Assembly (NCBI GenBank): GCA_002392325.1
Contig: DGGS01000223.1
Location: forward strand, 1-23,021
DNA from: Bacteroidales bacterium UBA3868
Lineage (GTDB): Bacteria > Bacteroidota > Bacteroidia > Bacteroidales > WCHB1-69
Length of the DNA stretch: 23,021 bases
Direction of reading: 5' to 3'
The position numbers and the translations under genes are program-made. Below the pieces are notes generated by a model, which worked only from the letters and a program-made list of their open reading frames with translations, was not told where the DNA came from and did no database searches. Positions 15,679 to 23,021 of this stretch are shown piece after piece (within the stretch, counting starts at the first letter, position 1; every line of letters begins with the position of its first letter).

Positions 15679-16533
15679 TTAGTCATAAAATTGGACATTC
15701 GGACTGTGAGTAGTCCTTTTACTCGTTGGAGGAATCTCTAAAGCATCTTCCCCATAAAAATTTTTCAAAACAGCCACTGCATCGTAAGGAACAGGGAACA
15801 AGTGTCCCTCGAACTCAGCTTCCTTTAAAGGAAAAAGCCATTCATGTTTGAAAGGATACAATTCGTGGCCTTGAAAAATGTAAGTGTAATTATAGCGCCA
15901 ATCGGTAGTCCCTTTATCTTTTGAATACCAATGTGCAAAACTTTTCACCATCTCAGCTAATGGGGTTAGGAGTGTTCCAATAATCGGATATTGCGTTTTA
16001 CCATACATGGAAATTTCCTTTTTTCTCAGATATGGGTATTTGTTCACTTTCATGACAAACTTCTTGAGTGGCAAGGATATCTGTTCAACCGGGACCACAT
16101 CCAACAGGATTCCCTGTTCCTTAAAACCTTTATACACCTCAATAGGAAAATATGATTTCTTATCTCTGATTTTTATCACACTTTCCAAATAGTAATTCTT
16201 ATCAGTAGAAATATCTTGGTATGCAAATCTAGGAGACAATTCTTCCTTCATTACTTTTCGTAATTTCTTAATGTATTTGTATGGCATAGCCACATCCACA
16301 TCGTCATCCCAAGGAATGAACCCGTTATGCCTGACTGCTCCAAGTAAAGTACCACAATCCAACCAGTAAGGTATGTTATGTTTCCGGCATATCCTGTCAA
16401 ATTCTACAAGAATCTCCAGTGAACGCATTTGAACTTTTCTCAACAAAGTTCCTTCTCCATTATATTTCGAAAAATCCTCTGTACACTCCAGTGTGCTTTG
16501 CGGCAGTTCGTATGATGCTCGTTCGTATTGCAT
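15679..16533 (-). CDS. licD: LicD-family phosphotransferase
   Basis: The protein is 284 residues from the ATG at 16533. An in-frame TTG at 16566 would add 11 residues but lies inside the promoter -7 box, so I reject it. The LicD core is clear: YWLDCGTLLGAVRHNG from about 56, then FIPWDDDVDVAMP, with Asp76, Asp77, Asp78 and Asp80 forming the nucleotidyltransferase-like metal site. LicD proteins transfer a phosphorylated group such as phosphocholine from CDP onto a cell-surface glycan. Together with the nucleotidyltransferase two genes later, this makes a donor-plus-transferase pair. It is the first gene of the minus-strand operon. Confidence 0.93.
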   Translation of the reverse strand: MQYERASYELPQSTLECTEDFSKYNGEGTLLRKVQMRSLEILVEFDRICRKHNIPYWLDCGTLLGAVRHNGFIPWDDDVDVAMPYKYIKKLRKVMKEELSPRFAYQDISTDKNYYLESVIKIRDKKSYFPIEVYKGFKEQGILLDVVPVEQISLPLKKFVMKVNKYPYLRKKEISMYGKTQYPIIGTLLTPLAEMVKSFAHWYSKDKGTTDWRYNYTYIFQGHELYPFKHEWLFPLKEAEFEGHLFPVPYDAVAVLKNFYGEDALEIPPTSKRTTHSPNVQFYD

Positions 16534-16555
16534 GTTACTATATATTTTGCGATTG

Positions 16556-16563
16556 CAAAAATA
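16556..16563 (-). promoter_or_regulatory. Promoter -7 box before licD
   Basis: On the minus strand this reads TATTTTTG, fitting the Bacteroidota TAnnTTTG consensus. It ends 22 bases before the ATG at 16533, giving a short leader. I see no clear -33 TTG at the expected distance. It decides the licD start, because the alternative TTG start at 16566 would lie upstream of the transcription start. Confidence 0.55.
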
Positions 16564-16655
16564 CAACTTTTTCCTTTATTCTCACCGCACTACTGTCACA
16601 CTTATACTCAATACTTCCCTCTTTTTCTATTTGAGAAGAATCTATACTCTATTTC

Positions 16656-16689
16656 AGATAAAAAAACACTGTTAGTTGCCTTTTGCAAC
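16656..16689 (-). terminator. Possible terminator after the T9SS-cargo gene
   Basis: Directly after the TGA at 16691-16693, the minus strand reads GTTGC, loop AAAAG, then GCAAC (16675-16689). A run of seven T follows eight bases later (about 16660-16666). The stem is only five base pairs and the T run is displaced, so this is a weak candidate. It fits the need to stop transcription before the licD promoter. Confidence 0.35.
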
Positions 16690-16690
16690 A

Positions 16691-19240
16691 TCACAACACT
16701 GTGATCGTTCCCTTGCGAACATATTTTTCCCCCTTCAAATCCGTATAACGGATGATGTAAACATACACAATACTATGGTAAACAGAGCCATTTGCGCTTA
16801 CATGCCCATCCCATCTGAAATTCTTATCCGGCGAATAATACACTATCTCGCCCCAACGGTTGAATATGTGGATCTCAAAATCCGCAATCTGCGACTGCAC
16901 CCACTCCGGAATTGAAAAAACATCGTTCTCTCCATCCTTGTTCGCTGTGATCGCATTTGGCAGATACAATTCCACTTCCGGAAACGCTATATAAAGCGTG
17001 ATATCCAACACACTGTCACACCCATAAACGCTCTCCAACACCACACTGGTGTCAATACGAGTGACGTCCGACAGCATCTCCTGGAGTATGAACAGCCCGT
17101 GTTGGTTGTAATCGGCCCCCTGCGAGATGGTCTCCACTATCTGATGGTGCAACACGGCGTGTACCCGCAACTTCAACTGGACCACACTGTCGCAGTCCCC
17201 AATCTGGATTCTTCTGAAAAAATGGTACTCCCGCGCCTCCGGAATATCCTCGGCGGAAATATTGAAGTTTTCATCAACATAGGACTCCCCCAAACAGATG
17301 TCCGCCAACACCGTACTCTGTCGGATTGGGCATGGGTTGATGGAAAACGACATGATGTTGTCCGTCAGATCACACTCCTCCTGCTGACCTCCTAATTGGG
17401 CGATGCCATTACCATTAACGGCAACGACTATGCTGTCCAAATTTGGGTGCGCGGCAAGTTCGGCCGCTGTGAACCGAACTGTGATATACATACAGTCATC
17501 CGCTTGGAGCGGTGTATTCACCGTCTCTGTATGGATCACTGTCTCCTGATGTGCGTTCGCATAATAGGTGATGGTGAACGGACTGTTCAAAACCAGACTT
17601 CCCGTGTTACAAAACCGGTAGGTGATGACCATCTCGCTGTTTTCAAACAAAACGCTAGTGTCGTTCGTCATTGTAGCATTCGCCAGCGGAACGAACGGTC
17701 TCCCGTACATGTCTAACATAGTGGCTTGCTGCAGAAAATTGTTAAACGGACGACGCACCACTCCCTGCGGGTCCACGAATGTCGTAGCGGGGTTGAAATT
17801 AACCACTGGCACCGTAAGATCATTGTTCACATTCACCACATTGTACCCATGCTGGTTCCACACATAGCGCGCCGGAGCCCAAGTAACATTCGCCGGACTC
17901 CGGAAAACCTGTAGCTTAGCATGTTTATCCTCATTGGTGTTGTAGGTATTGTAGGAGGCAACCATTTCGGCCTGCCCGTCTCGGTCCAAGTCCACGATAA
18001 CGGGATAGTCAACTGCTGTCGGGGCCAAACACGCGAATGTGGATATGTTGTTCCCTGTGGTCCCGTCTATGATGCGCAAGTCCGTTTCGTCGCGATAAAC
18101 AATCTCAACAAAACCATCCTGATTGAAGTCGAAGGCGGTCATAGTCGTGGCTCCGGAAAGGTCGGTGGTGCTCTTTTGCCACATCTGCTGCAGGCCCTGT
18201 GTTGCTGACACATACTTATAGGCCGCAATATTAGTCACATATGTGAAGAGTATCTCCGTATATCCGTCATTGTCCACATCGGCCAGCAAAGCGCGAGAAC
18301 CCGAGGTGGGAGCACTGTACGGGCAGAAAGCTATTGCTACTGGGAAACTCGTGCTACCGTAATATGGCTTCCATACATACATCTGGCCGCTCTGGACCAC
18401 CACCACATCCAAATAACCGTCAAGGTCAATGTCCGCAACCGAGGTGAGTCCATCACCTGCTCCATTGCCCGTAATGGTCTTCCATAGGACGACACTGTTT
18501 CCCGATGTGCCGTTAGTGTTGGTTATGCCTATTTTATAAACCTTGTTACCTCCCGCCAGTTCCAAGATGCCGTCATTATCAAAATCGGCGAACACGGGCA
18601 TAGCGGCCCTACCACGCACACTCTCGCCGCCCATGAACAACAAGGAACACCCGATAATCTCAGGAACCGAAACCAACAATTTGCCTGTCACGGCATTGTA
18701 TATCTTGTCCAATGACCATATCTCCGGTGTGCCGTCCCCGTTCACATCCGCAACAATCAGACTCGGTGACCTCTCGGCTGACGTCATCGCATCGGATGTC
18801 CATTGCAGCACCCCGTCGGGATGATAACATCGCAAATGCCCGTCATTGCCATGAACGAATATCTCCGCAATCCCATCCCTATCCACATCGGCCACGGCTA
18901 TGGGATACCCACCGTAAACATACATTTGGGGAACTGTGAAGGAGGTCTTCAACTGCAGGTTCTGACCATATATCACGATGGATGATGAGTAGTGGGGCGA
19001 AATATCATAACCCACCGTTACTACCTCTGATTCCCCGTCATTGTCAACATCTCCTATAAAAGGCTGAGCATACATATGGGACAAGGGCTGGCTCTCAACC
19101 CCACGCTCGATACCCCATGCCAACGCCTCAACTCCGGTGGCACAATCCGAATCCTCCACATTGTCAGGATACACCTCTTGCGCCGTAATCCACGCACATT
19201 GGATCAGGCATAGGATCAATATTAAACACCTGTGAGCCAT
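16691..19240 (-). CDS. Secreted FG-GAP/VCBS repeat protein with T9SS type B sorting domain
   Basis: From ATG 19240 the protein is 849 residues and begins with a signal peptide (MAHRCLILILCLIQCAWITA, cut near residue 21). A GTG start at 19345 would bury this signal, so I reject it. Eight calcium-loop motifs of the D-x-D/N-x-D-G type start at about residues 64, 118, 165, 219, 270, 321, 371 and 417, as in a beta-propeller of FG-GAP/VCBS repeats. A middle region follows (about 500-750) with CARDB-like beta strands. The last about 90 residues (YLPNAITANKDGENDVF ... FNRWGEIVYY ... RKGTITVL) match the gliding-motility/T9SS type B C-terminal domain. The protein should cross the outer membrane by the type IX system and stay on the surface or be released. 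Its ligand is unknown. Confidence 0.9.
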   Translation of the reverse strand: MAHRCLILILCLIQCAWITAQEVYPDNVEDSDCATGVEALAWGIERGVESQPLSHMYAQPFIGDVDNDGESEVVTVGYDISPHYSSSIVIYGQNLQLKTSFTVPQMYVYGGYPIAVADVDRDGIAEIFVHGNDGHLRCYHPDGVLQWTSDAMTSAERSPSLIVADVNGDGTPEIWSLDKIYNAVTGKLLVSVPEIIGCSLLFMGGESVRGRAAMPVFADFDNDGILELAGGNKVYKIGITNTNGTSGNSVVLWKTITGNGAGDGLTSVADIDLDGYLDVVVVQSGQMYVWKPYYGSTSFPVAIAFCPYSAPTSGSRALLADVDNDGYTEILFTYVTNIAAYKYVSATQGLQQMWQKSTTDLSGATTMTAFDFNQDGFVEIVYRDETDLRIIDGTTGNNISTFACLAPTAVDYPVIVDLDRDGQAEMVASYNTYNTNEDKHAKLQVFRSPANVTWAPARYVWNQHGYNVVNVNNDLTVPVVNFNPATTFVDPQGVVRRPFNNFLQQATMLDMYGRPFVPLANATMTNDTSVLFENSEMVITYRFCNTGSLVLNSPFTITYYANAHQETVIHTETVNTPLQADDCMYITVRFTAAELAAHPNLDSIVVAVNGNGIAQLGGQQEECDLTDNIMSFSINPCPIRQSTVLADICLGESYVDENFNISAEDIPEAREYHFFRRIQIGDCDSVVQLKLRVHAVLHHQIVETISQGADYNQHGLFILQEMLSDVTRIDTSVVLESVYGCDSVLDITLYIAFPEVELYLPNAITANKDGENDVFSIPEWVQSQIADFEIHIFNRWGEIVYYSPDKNFRWDGHVSANGSVYHSIVYVYIIRYTDLKGEKYVRKGTITVL

Positions 19241-19268
19241 AACGATTCTTTTAAACTTACCAAGAATG

Positions 19269-19276
19269 CAAAAATA
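19269..19276 (-). promoter_or_regulatory. Promoter -7 box before the T9SS-cargo gene
   Basis: The minus strand reads TATTTTTG, 28 bases upstream of the ATG at 19240. No well-placed -33 TTG is visible. It forms half of a divergent promoter pair in the 120-base gap between this gene and murF-alr. Confidence 0.45.
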
Positions 19277-19334
19277 ATAAAAAAACAAGTTTACCCCTAC
19301 TTTTTCCAAACATATAACCACACGAATATTTTTA

Positions 19335-19342
19335 TACCTTTG
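19335..19342 (+). promoter_or_regulatory. Promoter -7 box before murF-alr
   Basis: TACCTTTG fits TAnnTTTG and ends 18 bases before the ATG at 19361. It implies a leader of about a dozen bases and rules out the upstream in-frame start at 19232, which would precede transcription. No clear -33 element was found. Confidence 0.55.
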
Positions 19343-19360
19343 CACCGAAATTTACTGGAA

Positions 19361-21805
19361 ATGACCATTACCGATATTGCCCATATAATCAACCCGTTGG
19401 AGAGCATCATCCGCGATGACAGAATCGACATCACCCGCCTGTGCTTCGACAGCCGGAAAATCAGCAAACCCGACGAGTCCCTCTTCTTCGCCTTCAATAC
19501 CGGCAAGAACGACGGCCACCGATACATCCCCGAACTGGCCCGCGACGGCGTGCACAACTTCGTGGTCTCTGACCCCGCCGCCGCCAACCTCGACCCGCAA
19601 GGCAATTTCCTCGTTGTGAACAACACTCTCGCCGCCCTGCAAACCCTCGCCCAACACCACCGCTCCCAATTCCACTACCCCGTCATCGGCATCACCGGCT
19701 CTAATGGCAAAACCATTGTCAAAGAATGGCTCAACACTATGCTCAACGACGACTTCCTCATCGTGCGAAGTCCCGACAGCTACAACTCCCAAATCGGCGT
19801 GCCCCTCTCTGTCTGGCGCATGTCTGAACACCATAACCTGGCCATCTTCGAAGCCGGCATCTCCAAACCCGACGAGATGCAACCCCTCGCCAACATCATC
19901 CGACCCACCATCGGCATCCTGACCAATATCGGCATGGCCCACGCCCAGTTTTTCCAAAACCAGGCGCAAAAGACCATCGAGAAGCTCAAACTCTTTGAGC
20001 ATGCCTCCAAACTGGTCTTCCACGACGACAACCCCGAACTCAACACCCTCCTCACCCTTCCCGAATACGACCACTTGCAAAAAATATCCTGGGGTAGTCC
20101 GCAATCCACCTATCCGGTTTCCTACACCACCGAAGACAATCATACTCTTCTCACTATCAACCAGTTCACCTACAGCATTCCATTCCTGGACTCCGCATCT
20201 ATCGAGAATGCCACCCATGTTATCGTGACCATGCTGGAACTCGGTCTTAACCCCGACACCATCAACCAACGATTGGTTCGCCTCACCCACATCCGCATGC
20301 GCATGGAAATCATGGAAGGGCTCAACCACTCCGTGGTGATCAACGACACTTACAGTTTGGACACCAATTCACTGTATGCCGCTCTGGACTTCTTGGACAC
20401 CCAAACCCAACTGCCCGACAAGGCGCTCATCCTCTCGGACTTTGAGCAAGTGGGAGACCTCAACGACCAAGATTACCAGGAACTTAACCGGCGACTTGAG
20501 GAGCACCACATCCACCGGTTCATCGGTATCGGGAGTCACCTGCTAGCACACCGTCACTGCTTCACCTGTCCGAAAAGCGAGTTTTTCGCTTCCACCGAAG
20601 AGTTTATCAGCAACCTGCCGGAGTTCTCCTACGAGTGCATCCTGGTAAAAGGCGCGCGCAACTCCCACTTCGAGAACATTGTGGCCAAACTGCAGCACAT
20701 GACGCATCTTACCATCCTCAATGTCAGTCTGCCCGCGCTCACCCACAACCTCAACCTCCACCGCGCCCACCTGCGCCCCAACACTAAAATGGTGGCCATG
20801 GTGAAAGCCCACTCCTACGGCCTCGGCGATGTGGAACTGGTGAACGAACTTGTTGCGCAACACATTGACTATCTGGCGGTAGCATACACCGACGAGGGCG
20901 TGCGCCTGCGCAAGCGCCACATCCAAACCCCCATCATCGTGCTGGGCGCCGAAGCGCATAGTTTCGATGTGATGGTCAGACAAAACCTCGAACCCGAAAT
21001 TTTCAATTTCTATTACCTCGGCGAACTGGTCAAAGTGCTTAAAAAACACCCGCAAATCCAACAGTTCAACATCCATATCAAACTCGATACCGGCATGCAC
21101 CGGCTGGGATTCGACCAGCAAGACATTCCGCAACTGATTGAATTTGTGAAACAAAACCCGCAACTGCACATCGCCTCCGTGTTCTCGCATCTGGCCGCTG
21201 CCGAGGACCCGCGCGAGGACGCCTACACGCACCACCAGATTGCCCTGTTCCAGCAGATGACCGACCAGCTCTGCGCCGCCTTCGACTACAAGATTTTGCG
21301 CCATATCCTAAACAGCGCCGGCATTTACCGGTTCCCGGAAGCGCAGTTCGACATGGTGCGCCTTGGTATCAGTCTGTACGGATGCACCGAAATCGCTGAA
21401 GTGGCACCGCAACTGCACAATGTGGTCACCCTGAAAACCGTCATCACGCAGGTGAAGCACATCCCTGCCGGCGAAACCATCGGCTACAACCGCAGTTGGA
21501 AGCTGAAACGCGACGCGCAAGTAGCCATTATCCCCATCGGATACGCCGACGGCTACCCGCGTGAGCTGGGTAATGGCAAAGGCACCGTCATCATTCAAGG
21601 GCAGAAAGTGCCCGTCATCGGCAAAATCTGCATGGACATGTGCATGCTGGATGTGACAGGACTCGCGATCCACGAGGGTGACGAAGTGGTAGTCTATGGC
21701 GAAGGCAACACCGTGTCCGACATGGCGGAGGCCGCAGGACTCATCAGCTACGAGCTGCTCACCCGCATTTCCAAACGCGTGCCCCGCGTGTACATTAAAG
21801 AGTAG
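19361..21805 (+). CDS. murF-alr: Bifunctional UDP-MurNAc-tripeptide:D-Ala-D-Ala ligase / alanine racemase
   Basis: The 814-residue protein is a fusion, as commonly seen in Bacteroidota. The N-terminal MurF part (about 1-450) has the ATP-binding P-loop ITGSNGKTIVKEW (GSNGKT at 113-118) and the FEAGIS segment. It joins D-Ala-D-Ala to the UDP-MurNAc-tripeptide. The C-terminal alanine racemase part (about 450-814) has the PLP-binding Lys482 in MVKAHSYGLG and Tyr709 in IGYNRSW as the opposite base. IGYADGYPR and GKICMDMCMLDVT are the later landmarks, and the end is ISKRVPRVY. The racemase makes the D-Ala needed for the D-Ala-D-Ala substrate of the ligase half, so both steps belong to cytosolic peptidoglycan precursor synthesis. 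I start at ATG 19361 because the promoter lies just upstream. The gene is distinctly GC-rich compared with the licD operon. Confidence 0.95.
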   Translation: MTITDIAHIINPLESIIRDDRIDITRLCFDSRKISKPDESLFFAFNTGKNDGHRYIPELARDGVHNFVVSDPAAANLDPQGNFLVVNNTLAALQTLAQHHRSQFHYPVIGITGSNGKTIVKEWLNTMLNDDFLIVRSPDSYNSQIGVPLSVWRMSEHHNLAIFEAGISKPDEMQPLANIIRPTIGILTNIGMAHAQFFQNQAQKTIEKLKLFEHASKLVFHDDNPELNTLLTLPEYDHLQKISWGSPQSTYPVSYTTEDNHTLLTINQFTYSIPFLDSASIENATHVIVTMLELGLNPDTINQRLVRLTHIRMRMEIMEGLNHSVVINDTYSLDTNSLYAALDFLDTQTQLPDKALILSDFEQVGDLNDQDYQELNRRLEEHHIHRFIGIGSHLLAHRHCFTCPKSEFFASTEEFISNLPEFSYECILVKGARNSHFENIVAKLQHMTHLTILNVSLPALTHNLNLHRAHLRPNTKMVAMVKAHSYGLGDVELVNELVAQHIDYLAVAYTDEGVRLRKRHIQTPIIVLGAEAHSFDVMVRQNLEPEIFNFYYLGELVKVLKKHPQIQQFNIHIKLDTGMHRLGFDQQDIPQLIEFVKQNPQLHIASVFSHLAAAEDPREDAYTHHQIALFQQMTDQLCAAFDYKILRHILNSAGIYRFPEAQFDMVRLGISLYGCTEIAEVAPQLHNVVTLKTVITQVKHIPAGETIGYNRSWKLKRDAQVAIIPIGYADGYPRELGNGKGTVIIQGQKVPVIGKICMDMCMLDVTGLAIHEGDEVVVYGEGNTVSDMAEAAGLISYELLTRISKRVPRVYIKE

Positions 21806-21829
21806 AAACGCGATTTATCGCATTTCTAC
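21802..21829 (+). terminator. Hairpin terminator after murF-alr
   Basis: The arms GTAGAAA-C-GCGA and TCGC-A-TTTCTAC form a 12-position stem with one C/A mismatch around a TTTA loop, overlapping the murF-alr stop codon. A T-rich run follows near 21839-21845. It separates murF-alr from the next gene, which has its own promoter box. Confidence 0.65.
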
Positions 21830-21846
21830 CTATTTGGTATTTTTTG

Positions 21847-21854
21847 TACTTTTG
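21847..21854 (+). promoter_or_regulatory. Promoter -7 box before the epimerase/dehydratase gene
   Basis: TACTTTTG fits TAnnTTTG and ends 26 bases before the ATG at 21881. It lies just after the murF-alr hairpin, so the downstream gene probably starts a new transcription unit. No convincing -33 TTG is seen. Confidence 0.55.
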
Positions 21855-21880
21855 CCGCCGAAAATTGGCAGATTATCACA

Positions 21881-23021
21881 ATGAATTCACCTGCAAAGAA
21901 ACTATACCTGAGAATCCGCAACCTGCATATCACACCGGCATGGCTGATTATGTCTTTGGACATGCTGGTGGTGGCCATTTCCATCTTCCTCACGATGATT
22001 ATCCGGGCGAACTTCAAACTGCCCACACACCTTAACTACACCGACTGGATTTACGCCCCCATCATACTCCTCACCCTGCGGTTCATCTTCTTCGAAATAT
22101 TCCAAACCCACCATCTGGTGGTACGCTACACCAGCACCAAAGATGTGGTCAAGATATTCTGGGCCTGCTTCTGCGGCACGCTGACCGTGGCCCTCATCAA
22201 TCTTGTGGTTTTCACCATTAAAGGTAAATTCCTGATTCCCAATTCTGTATGGATGATGGAATTCTTCATCACCACCGTCTTACTGCTGATTTACCGATTT
22301 GCTTTCAAGATGTATTATCTGGAAACGATGAATCCGGTCCGCTCCCGCAAAAACATCATTATATTCGGTGCAGGCGACTCCGGTATCATCACCAAGCGCA
22401 CCATCGACCGTGACAACGCCAGCAAATACAATGTGCTGGCTTTCTTCGACGACGATCCCGCCAAGATCGGGATGCAACTGGAAAGTTTGCATGTCTATGA
22501 TTTCCGAATGCTGGATGACTACCTCAGCACCAACAACATCTCATTCCTCATCATCGCGGTGCAGAAAATCAGCAACGCCAAAGTGAAGGCCATCACGGAA
22601 ATTGCGCTGCCGCACAATGTGAAAGTGCTCAAAGTGCCGCCCGTGTCCCGATGGCTGAATGGAAACCTGAGTTTCAAGCAGATCAAGAAGGTAAAGATTG
22701 AAGACCTCTTGGAACGCAACCCCATCCAACTGGACTTGTCGCTGCTGAACCCTGAACTGAACGGTCAAACCATCCTCATCACCGGTGCCGCCGGTTCCAT
22801 CGGCAGTGAGATTGTGCGCCAGTTGCTCCAGTTCCAATACAAACGACTGGTACTCGTGGACGAGGCCGAGACACCCTGCTTCTTCTTGCAGAATGAGCTG
22901 TTGCAGACCAACAATATGAAAGATATCGATTTGCACATTCACAGCATTTGCGATAAAGAATTGATGATCAAATTGTTTGAGCATTATCATCCCAATGTCA
23001 TTTTCCATGCGGCCGCCTACA
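21881..23021 (+). CDS. Membrane-bound nucleoside-diphosphate-sugar epimerase/dehydratase (CapD/WbpM-like), truncated by window end
   Basis: The open frame from ATG 21881 runs off the right edge after 380 residues; the family is usually about 600-650. Four hydrophobic segments (about 22-42, 57-74, 92-113 and 124-140) form the N-terminal membrane domain. A first Rossmann-type domain has FGAGDSG at 162-168, and the catalytic SDR domain opens with TGAAGSIGSE at 301-310. The visible end, FHAAAY, is where the family reads HAAAYKHVP. Enzymes of this type convert UDP-GlcNAc to 4-keto-6-deoxy sugars, the first step to amino-deoxy sugars such as QuiNAc, FucNAc or bacillosamine. That product class is what the DegT and GNAT enzymes at the left end would use. 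The catalytic Tyr/Met-x3-Lys motif lies outside the window. Confidence 0.93.
   Translation, partial: MNSPAKKLYLRIRNLHITPAWLIMSLDMLVVAISIFLTMIIRANFKLPTHLNYTDWIYAPIILLTLRFIFFEIFQTHHLVVRYTSTKDVVKIFWACFCGTLTVALINLVVFTIKGKFLIPNSVWMMEFFITTVLLLIYRFAFKMYYLETMNPVRSRKNIIIFGAGDSGIITKRTIDRDNASKYNVLAFFDDDPAKIGMQLESLHVYDFRMLDDYLSTNNISFLIIAVQKISNAKVKAITEIALPHNVKVLKVPPVSRWLNGNLSFKQIKKVKIEDLLERNPIQLDLSLLNPELNGQTILITGAAGSIGSEIVRQLLQFQYKRLVLVDEAETPCFFLQNELLQTNNMKDIDLHIHSICDKELMIKLFEHYHPNVIFHAAAY

Noticed and set aside
12151..16533. O-methyl phosphoramidate (Campylobacter-type) or phosphocholine pathway
   Set aside because: No glutamine kinase or amidotransferase is present for the first, and no choline kinase or transporter for the second. 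Only LicD and a nucleotidyltransferase are shared.
15679..16566. Longer licD starting at TTG 16566
   Set aside because: The TTG lies in the TATTTTTG -7 box on the minus strand, so it would not be transcribed. ATG 16533 gives a normal LicD N-terminus.
16691..19345. Longer T9SS-cargo protein starting at GTG 19345
   Set aside because: The 35 extra residues precede a clear signal peptide and cover the divergent promoter region. ATG 19240 places the signal at the N-terminus.
19352..20329. Long open frame of 325 codons antisense to murF-alr
   Set aside because: It mirrors a well-supported GC-rich gene. Its translation is low-complexity (runs of Val, Gly, Glu, Asp) and matches no family. Other antisense frames at 20543-21304 and 21308-21673 have the same cause.
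19232..21805. Longer murF-alr starting at 19232
   Set aside because: The first 43 residues have no MurF similarity, overlap the neighbouring divergent gene start and lie upstream of the TACCTTTG promoter box.

Overview
The window looks like a chromosomal surface-glycan region of a member of the Bacteroidota. Four features point there: promoter-like TAnnTTTG -7 boxes at 7553, 16556 (minus), 19269 (minus), 19335 and 21847; A-rich leaders without Shine-Dalgarno sequences before most starts; a fused MurF-alanine racemase; and a secreted protein ending in a type IX secretion (T9SS) type B sorting domain. I cannot name a genus.

Layout. (1) 3-7484, plus strand, one tightly packed operon: the end of a DegT-family sugar aminotransferase, an ATP-grasp ligase, a divergent DegT-fold PLP enzyme, a GNAT acyltransferase, malonyl-CoA:ACP transacylase (FabD), an acyl carrier protein (ACP), a FabG-type reductase, an amino-acid-adenylating (DltA-like) enzyme and a second GNAT. 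(2) 7485-12136, plus strand, behind its own promoter with a perfect 16-bp palindrome: a second ACP, FabH (KAS III), a metallo-beta-lactamase-fold hydrolase and a large YfhO-family membrane protein. (3) 12151-16533, minus strand, an AT-rich six-gene operon read licD, HAD phosphatase, nucleotidyltransferase, Asp/Glu racemase-like enzyme, methyltransferase, family 2 glycosyltransferase. (4) 16691-19240, minus strand, an 849-residue secreted FG-GAP/VCBS repeat protein with a T9SS sorting domain. (5) 19361-21805, plus strand, murF-alr, GC-rich and housekeeping in character. (6) 21881 to the window end, plus strand, a truncated membrane-bound nucleoside-diphosphate-sugar epimerase/dehydratase of the CapD/WbpM type.

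How the genes may work together (inference). Regions 1 and 2 hold what is needed to make a beta-hydroxyacyl-ACP: malonyl loading (FabD), carriers (two ACPs), a priming condensation (FabH) and ketoreduction (FabG). No dehydratase (FabZ/FabA), enoyl reductase (FabI/FabK) or elongating ketosynthase (FabF/FabB) is present, so the product would stop at a short 3-hydroxyacyl (or 3-oxoacyl) thioester. Beside this lie a sugar aminotransferase and two GNATs, which suggests a dedicated pathway placing a hydroxyacyl amide on an amino-deoxy sugar of O-antigen or capsule. An adenylating enzyme directly after an ACP and FabG could add an aminoacyl group. Region 3 looks like a separate cassette that activates a small phosphorylated molecule as a nucleotide diphosphate and transfers it to the glycan through LicD. 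No flippase, polymerase, tRNA, rRNA, CRISPR array or insertion sequence was seen.
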